From contig JAISHJ010000010.1 in the NCBI GenBank assembly GCA_031262625.1, positions 1 to 11,129 on the forward strand: a stretch of DNA of 11,129 nt, written 5' to 3'. This document shows positions 7,565-11,129 of the stretch, piece by piece. The translations under genes were made by a program, and so were the position numbers. Within the stretch, counting starts at the first letter, position 1. The number at the start of each line of letters is the position of its first letter. The notes beneath the pieces are model-generated. The model saw only the letters and a program-made list of their open reading frames with translations. It ran no database searches and was not told the origin of the DNA. Source of the stretch: Ruminococcus sp. (lineage in GTDB: Bacteria > Bacillota > Clostridia > Oscillospirales > Ruminococcaceae).

Positions 7565-7779
7565 AAGTTTAACATTTTATCTTGATTTTGGTGTACAAGG
7601 TGTACAAAGAAAATTAATAATTTTGTACTAAATAAACAAAACAGACAAAAACCTATTTACAAATCAAAAATAAAATATTAAAATATTAATTGAGACTTTT
7701 GTAATTATTAATCCTATACCGTTTAAAGGTTTTCATAGATACAAAATTTATTAAACAATTTATTCGGAGGTGGTAAGCT
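7565..7779 (+). promoter_or_regulatory. AT-rich leader of the diguanylate cyclase gene with TGTACA motifs
   Basis: This 215-base gap has no gene. It holds a perfect tandem repeat GGTGTACAA GGTGTACAA (7590-7607) and, 14 bases on, TTTTGTAC (7621-7628), which pairs with the GTACAAA before it (7602-7608). A possible promoter is TTGTAA (7699-7704), 17 bases, TTTAAA (7722-7727); an alternative is TTGAGA (7690-7695), 19 bases, TATACC (7715-7720). Neither is strong. The ribosome site GGAGGTGG (7766-7773) is excellent. No clear terminator follows the GH44-like gene. Confidence 0.4.
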
Positions 7780-9828
7780 TTGAATCTACAGATAAAAATA
7801 ATAGTACTTGCCCTCCTGTGCCTTCTTTTACCCGGAATTATAATCAGTTTAACTTCTTACGACAAGGCGGTTAACGCCGTTTACCAAGATGGACTTAATA
7901 ATCTCGATTCTGCCGCCGCTTATCATGCTGTCGCAGTTAATACATATATAGAGGAACTCGAAAGCTTTGCTTCCGATATTGTGTCGGACACAAGCATTAA
8001 GAATTTTACTATTTCCGCTTCCGCTGCCGGTGCTCCTTCCGACCTTCAAAAATATACCGACGACCGTCTCAAGAGCCTTGCCGTTTATAACACCGACCTT
8101 ATTGAGGTCATGATTATCGGCGAAAACGGCAAAGTTTTAGCTTCAACTCTCCCTTATAATGTCGGGACAGCTAAGGAAAACTATTCCGAACTCTCCGCAA
8201 ACCCCGGCGTTTCAAGGTTTGAATCACACGAAAACGCTAACGGCGATGTTAAGCCTTCCTTCTCACTCGTTACGAATATCTACTCCGAAAATAACAGCAT
8301 TATCGGGGTTCTTTATCAGGTTTATTACACATCTTCTCTCGAAGATATAATCTCCAACACGGATACAGACGTTTCGACAACACTTGCTCTTGCCGATTCC
8401 GATAATAATCTTATAGTATATAACTATAAAGCTGTCGTGAATATGACCGACAAGAATGTTGAGTTTGCTCCCTACGTTCCCGAAGTCTCCCAGCGCATGG
8501 ACTATCTCTTCTCCACCGACTCCCCGGGCGAAGTCGTTAAGCCTTTTGTAGCAGAAGGTAACGGCAAAAGCCGCGTCTTCGCTATGTCAGAAGTCCCGAA
8601 GGCAGGCTGGGTTTTCGTTTCAAGCACCGATTATAAAGGTTTTCGGAACGAAATCGAACACAGCGTAACTAACCTTCCGCTTCAAATACTGCTTCTCGTT
8701 CTCGGTACCGGCGGTATTATATTTATCGGTATATATTTCTTAGGTCCTTTGGGTATAATAATGCAAGTCCTCAGCCGCAAAACTTCCGGCGGCGACGTCG
8801 CAAGCCGTATCGCCTTCTCCGACCACAAGGACGAACTCGATACCCTCCGCGATAACCTTAACGACCTTTTCGACCGTATCGCAGAAGGTGAACTTAAGTA
8901 TGAAACAATGGTTGAGATGACCAACAACATCGTCTTCACTATTGATATGAAGAGTTCTACCGTCGAAATGTCCAAAAACTTCAACAAGAAATTCTCCTTC
9001 CGCCCCAAAGACAATACCGTCGAGGAAAGCTTTATCTACAAAATCCGTGTCCACAAAGACGACAAGGAAAAATATCTCGGCGATATGGATGCTATCCTCA
9101 AAGAAGCTAACTTTATCGACGGCGAATATCGCATTAAAAACCTTTACGGCGATTTCGCTTGGGTTATGATTAAAGCTACCAAATTCTTCGACCGCAACGA
9201 AAACCCCTCAAAAATTATCGGTGTTATTGTAGATATCGACAAGGACAAAAAGTCTAAGATGTCGCTCCTCCAACGCGCTTCTTACGATGCCCTCACTCAA
9301 ATCTACAACCGCGAAACTTTCCTCAAAACACTCTCCGAAACTATCGACTCCACTATGCACCGCAAAGACCTCGCCGCTGTATTATTCATCGACCTCGACG
9401 ACTTCAAACACTTCAACGACGACTACAGCCACGCCTGCGGTGACGAAGTACTCAAGTTCACAGCCGATACCCTCAAGGAAATTACCTTCGAGCGCGGTTT
9501 CGCCGGACGTTTCGGCGGCGACGAGTTCGTTTCATGCCTAACAAAACTTACCCTCTACTCCGATGCCGGCGTCATAGCCCAAGAAGTTATCGACATCCTC
9601 TCGCGCGGCTTCATCTCCGACTCCACCGGGCAAAAACTCGCCGTTCACTGCTCCGTCGGCATAAGCTTCCTCCACGAATCCGGTAAAACTACCGAAGAAG
9701 TAATAGCCGCCGCCGATGCCGCCATGTACAACATCAAAAAACACGGCAAGTCTGCCTTCGCCTACGCCCAAAAAGACGACGCACCCCCTCCCGTCGAAGT
9801 TATCCCTACGCCTATCGACGGTAAATAG
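7780..9828 (+). CDS. Membrane diguanylate cyclase (sensor-HAMP-PAS-GGDEF)
   Basis: The 682-residue protein makes the second messenger c-di-GMP from two GTP. Domains in order: membrane helix 7-25; an extracytoplasmic sensor of about 30-295 fitting dCache; a second membrane helix 300-322; a HAMP-like linker about 323-375; a PAS domain about 376-490 (NNIVFTIDM ... GVIVDID); and GGDEF at 495-662. The active site is intact: RFGGDEF (577-583), the metal-binding loop FIDLDDFKHFND, and SYDALTQIYNR at the domain start. The inhibitory I-site RxxD is absent; residues 570-573 read FERG, so classical product inhibition is unlikely. No EAL domain follows. The start is TTG at 7780 with GGAGGTGG about six bases away. 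The last third is strikingly rich in C-ending codons. The sensor ligand is unknown. Confidence 0.93.
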   Translation: MNLQIKIIVLALLCLLLPGIIISLTSYDKAVNAVYQDGLNNLDSAAAYHAVAVNTYIEELESFASDIVSDTSIKNFTISASAAGAPSDLQKYTDDRLKSLAVYNTDLIEVMIIGENGKVLASTLPYNVGTAKENYSELSANPGVSRFESHENANGDVKPSFSLVTNIYSENNSIIGVLYQVYYTSSLEDIISNTDTDVSTTLALADSDNNLIVYNYKAVVNMTDKNVEFAPYVPEVSQRMDYLFSTDSPGEVVKPFVAEGNGKSRVFAMSEVPKAGWVFVSSTDYKGFRNEIEHSVTNLPLQILLLVLGTGGIIFIGIYFLGPLGIIMQVLSRKTSGGDVASRIAFSDHKDELDTLRDNLNDLFDRIAEGELKYETMVEMTNNIVFTIDMKSSTVEMSKNFNKKFSFRPKDNTVEESFIYKIRVHKDDKEKYLGDMDAILKEANFIDGEYRIKNLYGDFAWVMIKATKFFDRNENPSKIIGVIVDIDKDKKSKMSLLQRASYDALTQIYNRETFLKTLSETIDSTMHRKDLAAVLFIDLDDFKHFNDDYSHACGDEVLKFTADTLKEITFERGFAGRFGGDEFVSCLTKLTLYSDAGVIAQEVIDILSRGFISDSTGQKLAVHCSVGISFLHESGKTTEEVIAAADAAMYNIKKHGKSAFAYAQKDDAPPPVEVIPTPIDGK

Positions 9829-9861
9829 CCGGGGTACGCTGGGGGGGGGAGGAGCGGTGAC

Positions 9862-9882
9862 AGTGTGGCGCTGCGCCACACT
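9862..9882 (+). terminator. Hairpin after the diguanylate cyclase gene, possible terminator
   Basis: Nine-base perfect arms close a CTG triloop, and the flanking G-run and C-run lengthen the stem. The T-run (ATTTTTC, near 9926-9932) is about 45 bases beyond the short hairpin, so this is not a textbook intrinsic terminator unless the outer C tract is part of the stem. Confidence 0.45.
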
Positions 9883-9914
9883 CCCCTCCCCCTCCCCAAA
9901 CCCCTCCCCCTCCC
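9883..9914 (-). other. G-quadruplex-prone tract (i-motif on the plus strand)
   Basis: The plus strand reads CCCC T CCCCC T CCCC AAA CCCC T CCCCC T CCC. The minus strand therefore has six runs of three to five G separated by one to three bases, well beyond the four runs needed for a G-quadruplex. It lies inside copy A of the dispersed element. Confidence 0.65.
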
Positions 9915-9939
9915 GGACTTTAAACATTTTTCTTGGCGC

Positions 9940-10078
9940 TTGCTTTTTTCTTTCGGCTTACGTCCTTCGGACGAGTTTGCTTTGGTTTGCTTTTTTCTTT
10001 TCGCTTACGCTTTCGGACAACCTTACTTTTCCTTGCTTTCGTCTTTTCGCTTACGCTTTCGGAGAACCACGCTTTATT
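9940..10078 (+). repeat. Three imperfect 46-47 bp tandem repeats
   Basis: Units begin with TTGCTTT at 9940, 9987 and 10033, each followed by a GCTTACG core (9956, 10003, 10049) and TTCGGA. The first unit holds a perfect CGTCC-TTC-GGACG hairpin (9961-9973), which has decayed to CGCTTTCGGA in the others. The unit length is not a multiple of three in one case, and all frames give low-complexity Phe/Leu/Arg-rich peptides, so coding is unlikely. Confidence 0.75.
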
Positions 10079-10165
10079 TTTTTGCGCAAAAGTATTTTTA
10101 CCTTATCAGAGAAGTTTTCGCAAACGGAAAAGTATTTTACGAAATAAAAGTAAAGAATAATATAT
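10079..10165. other. AT-rich spacer with a short direct repeat and weak promoter-like boxes
   Basis: AAAAGTATTTTTAC at 10088-10101 recurs as AAAAGTATTTTAC at 10128-10140. TAATAT at 10158-10163 lies 17 bases after TTTTAC (10135-10140), a poor -35, and could be the promoter of the isomerase gene; the transcript would then carry copy B in its leader. No gene is supported here. Confidence 0.3.
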
Positions 10166-10260
10166 GAAAAAGTCTTTGAAGGGGGGTTTGGGGGGCGTGG
10201 CGTAGCGCCACGCTGAACTTCTCTTCAGAAAGTTTCCCCCCAACGTATCATCCCCGTACC
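10166..10260 (-). repeat. Dispersed G-tract/hairpin/C-tract element, copy B (inverted)
   Basis: Read on the minus strand it has the same order as copy A: GGTACGGGGATGATACGTTG, six G, then the hairpin GCGTGGCG-CTA-CGCCACGC (10195-10213), a C tract CCCCCC-AAA-CCCCCC, and TTCAAAGACTTTTTC. The stretch between the G run and the hairpin is unrelated in sequence to copy A. Its head lies 30 bases before the isomerase start codon. Confidence 0.75.
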
Positions 10261-10290
10261 CAGTTCCCCGTATATAAAGGAGATATTAAA

Positions 10291-11109
10291 ATGAAGAAGA
10301 TTGTTAAATTAGTTGCTTTGGTTTGTGTTATATCGCTTGTTTTTTGTGCTTGCAAGGGTGACAGCACTGTTGGAGAGGATCGAGATGATTCTGCGCTGAC
10401 GGGGACGGCTGAGGCGGGCGGAGTTGATGCGCCTGATGATGCAAATGTAACGCTTACTGACAATGTAGATATAAAGAATTTTGTGATGCCTGAGATTGGC
10501 GAAGACATAGCGGTAATGACGGTGAAGGATTACGGAACGATAAAGATAAAGCTTTTCCCTGTTGAAGCGGCGAAGGGCGTAGAGAATTTCGTCGGGCTTT
10601 CTAATATTGACTACTACGACGAGCTTATATTCCACCGCGTAATTAAGAATTTCATGAACCAAGGCGGCGACCCCCGCGGTGACGGCACCGGCGGCAGCAG
10701 TATGTGGGGCGACGACTTTGACGGCGGTATTCCCGAGGGGCTTTACCACTTCTCCGGCGCAATCGCCTACGCTAACAGCGGCGGCACAAACACCAACGGC
10801 AGCCAGTTCTATATAGTAAATACCCCCGAAGGCTACGTTAACGCAGGCGCTTACCAACAAGCAGACGGCTCTGTAGTAGAAGTAACCGACATCTATCAGT
10901 CCGGTCTTACCCTCCCCGCCAACGTAGCAGCCATGTACGAGGCACGCGGCGGCGTTCCCTTCCTCGACGGCTCCTACACCGTCTTCGGTCAGGTCTTCGA
11001 GGGCATGGACGTAGTCCGCGCCATAGGTAACACCCAAACCGACGAAAACGACAAACCCCTCACACAAGTCCTTATCGAAGACATCTCTATAGTACCCTAC
11101 GAAGGCTGA
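10291..11109 (+). CDS. Cyclophilin-type peptidyl-prolyl isomerase lipoprotein
   Basis: The 272-residue protein speeds cis-trans isomerisation of proline bonds, probably helping secreted proteins fold outside the membrane. A lipoprotein signal ends at FCAC, with Cys21 the likely lipid-bearing residue (Ala at -1; Cys19 would put Phe at -1). A polar Asp/Ala-rich linker (22-65) precedes the cyclophilin domain (about 73-270). Landmarks are FHRVIKNFMNQGGDP (active-site Arg, Phe, Met and Gln), GAIAYANSGGTNTNGSQFYI (second active-site segment) and VPFLDGSYTVFGQVFEGMDVV. About 40 extra residues (VNAGAYQQ to EARGG) are inserted between SQFYIVN and the LDG loop. The ATG has AAAGGAGA about seven bases upstream. 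Codons shift from T/G-ending to mostly C-ending along the gene. A copy of the dispersed element starts right after the TGA. Confidence 0.93.
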   Translation: MKKIVKLVALVCVISLVFCACKGDSTVGEDRDDSALTGTAEAGGVDAPDDANVTLTDNVDIKNFVMPEIGEDIAVMTVKDYGTIKIKLFPVEAAKGVENFVGLSNIDYYDELIFHRVIKNFMNQGGDPRGDGTGGSSMWGDDFDGGIPEGLYHFSGAIAYANSGGTNTNGSQFYIVNTPEGYVNAGAYQQADGSVVEVTDIYQSGLTLPANVAAMYEARGGVPFLDGSYTVFGQVFEGMDVVRAIGNTQTDENDKPLTQVLIEDISIVPYEG

Positions 11110-11129
11110 GGTACGGGGATATTACGCTG
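11110..11129 (+). repeat. Dispersed element, copy C (head only, cut by window edge)
   Basis: GGTACGGGGATATTACGCTG follows the isomerase TGA directly. It matches the head of copy B (minus strand) at 17 of 20 positions, and its TACGCTG matches the head of copy A. The expected G run and hairpin lie beyond the window. Confidence 0.65.

Larger units (their letters stand above)
9831..9933 (+). repeat. Dispersed G-tract/hairpin/C-tract element, copy A
   Basis: The copy starts two bases after the TAG of the cyclase gene. Order: GGGGTACGCT, a run of nine G (9841-9849), a perfect hairpin with 9-base arms AGTGTGGCG / CGCCACACT and loop CTG (9862-9882), a C-rich tract CCCCTCCCCC repeated around AAA (9883-9914), then ACTTTAAACATTTTTC. 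The G and C tracts can pair to extend the hairpin, and the T-rich tail suggests it also ends transcription. It matches copy B read on the other strand. Confidence 0.75.

Noticed and set aside
9940..10078. CRISPR array
   Set aside because: The repeats are contiguous and imperfect, without unique spacers of regular length, and no cas gene is nearby.
9716..10167. Overlapping plus-strand open frames through the repeat region
   Set aside because: They start inside the cyclase gene or lack ribosome sites, give low-complexity Phe/Arg/Pro-rich peptides, and are created by the C tracts and tandem repeats.
10271..10276. TATATA as -10 box of the isomerase gene
   Set aside because: Transcription would start at or after the ribosome site (10276-10283), leaving no usable leader.
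10309..11067. Long minus-strand open frame of 252 codons opposite the isomerase gene
   Set aside because: The plus strand encodes an unmistakable cyclophilin; the antisense product has no recognisable motif and results from the codon bias of the sense gene.

Overview
The window looks like chromosomal DNA of a low-to-mid-GC Gram-positive anaerobe, most likely a Clostridia/Oscillospirales-type gut or rumen bacterium. The basis is GGAGG-type ribosome sites, four genes starting at TTG, strong sigma-A-like promoter boxes, a Firmicutes-style lipoprotein signal and a cell-surface GH44-like glycosidase. No rRNA, tRNA, CRISPR array or transposase gene was found. The genus assignment is inference only.

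Layout. (1) Positions 1-515, minus strand: the N-terminal part of an MFS transporter, cut by the window edge. It is divergent from (2) a three-gene phospho-signalling cassette at 696-4074: a degenerate histidine-kinase/GHKL-like protein, a PP2C-type phosphatase, and a Ser/Thr-kinase-like protein with a zinc ribbon. The shared 180-bp gap carries an almost ideal sigma-A promoter for the cassette, a weaker one for the transporter, and an inverted CTTACGTA/TACGTAAG pair. (3) Positions 4184-7564: a tightly packed run of endonuclease III, a eukaryotic-type HisA isomerase and a membrane-anchored GH44-like glycoside hydrolase. The hydrolase overlaps hisA by 29 nt. (4) Positions 7780-9828: a membrane diguanylate cyclase with dCache-like, HAMP-like, PAS and GGDEF regions. 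(5) Positions 9829-10290: a gene-free stretch with two inverted copies of a G-tract/hairpin/C-tract element around three 46-47 bp tandem repeats. (6) Positions 10291-11109: a cyclophilin-type peptidyl-prolyl isomerase lipoprotein. The head of a third copy of the dispersed element follows it at the window end.

How the parts may work together. The phosphatase and kinase resemble the PP2C + protein-kinase pair of TerY-type phosphorylation triads, but a GHKL-like protein takes the place usually held by a vWA protein. This is the best candidate here for an undescribed signalling variant. The diguanylate cyclase, GH44-like protein and PPIase are all predicted to sit at the membrane or outside it, but nothing ties them into one pathway beyond position. 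The strongest noncoding signal is the repeat family: three copies within 1.3 kb, two of them starting at or within a few bases of stop codons, with a conserved GTGGCGCTRCGCCAC hairpin core.
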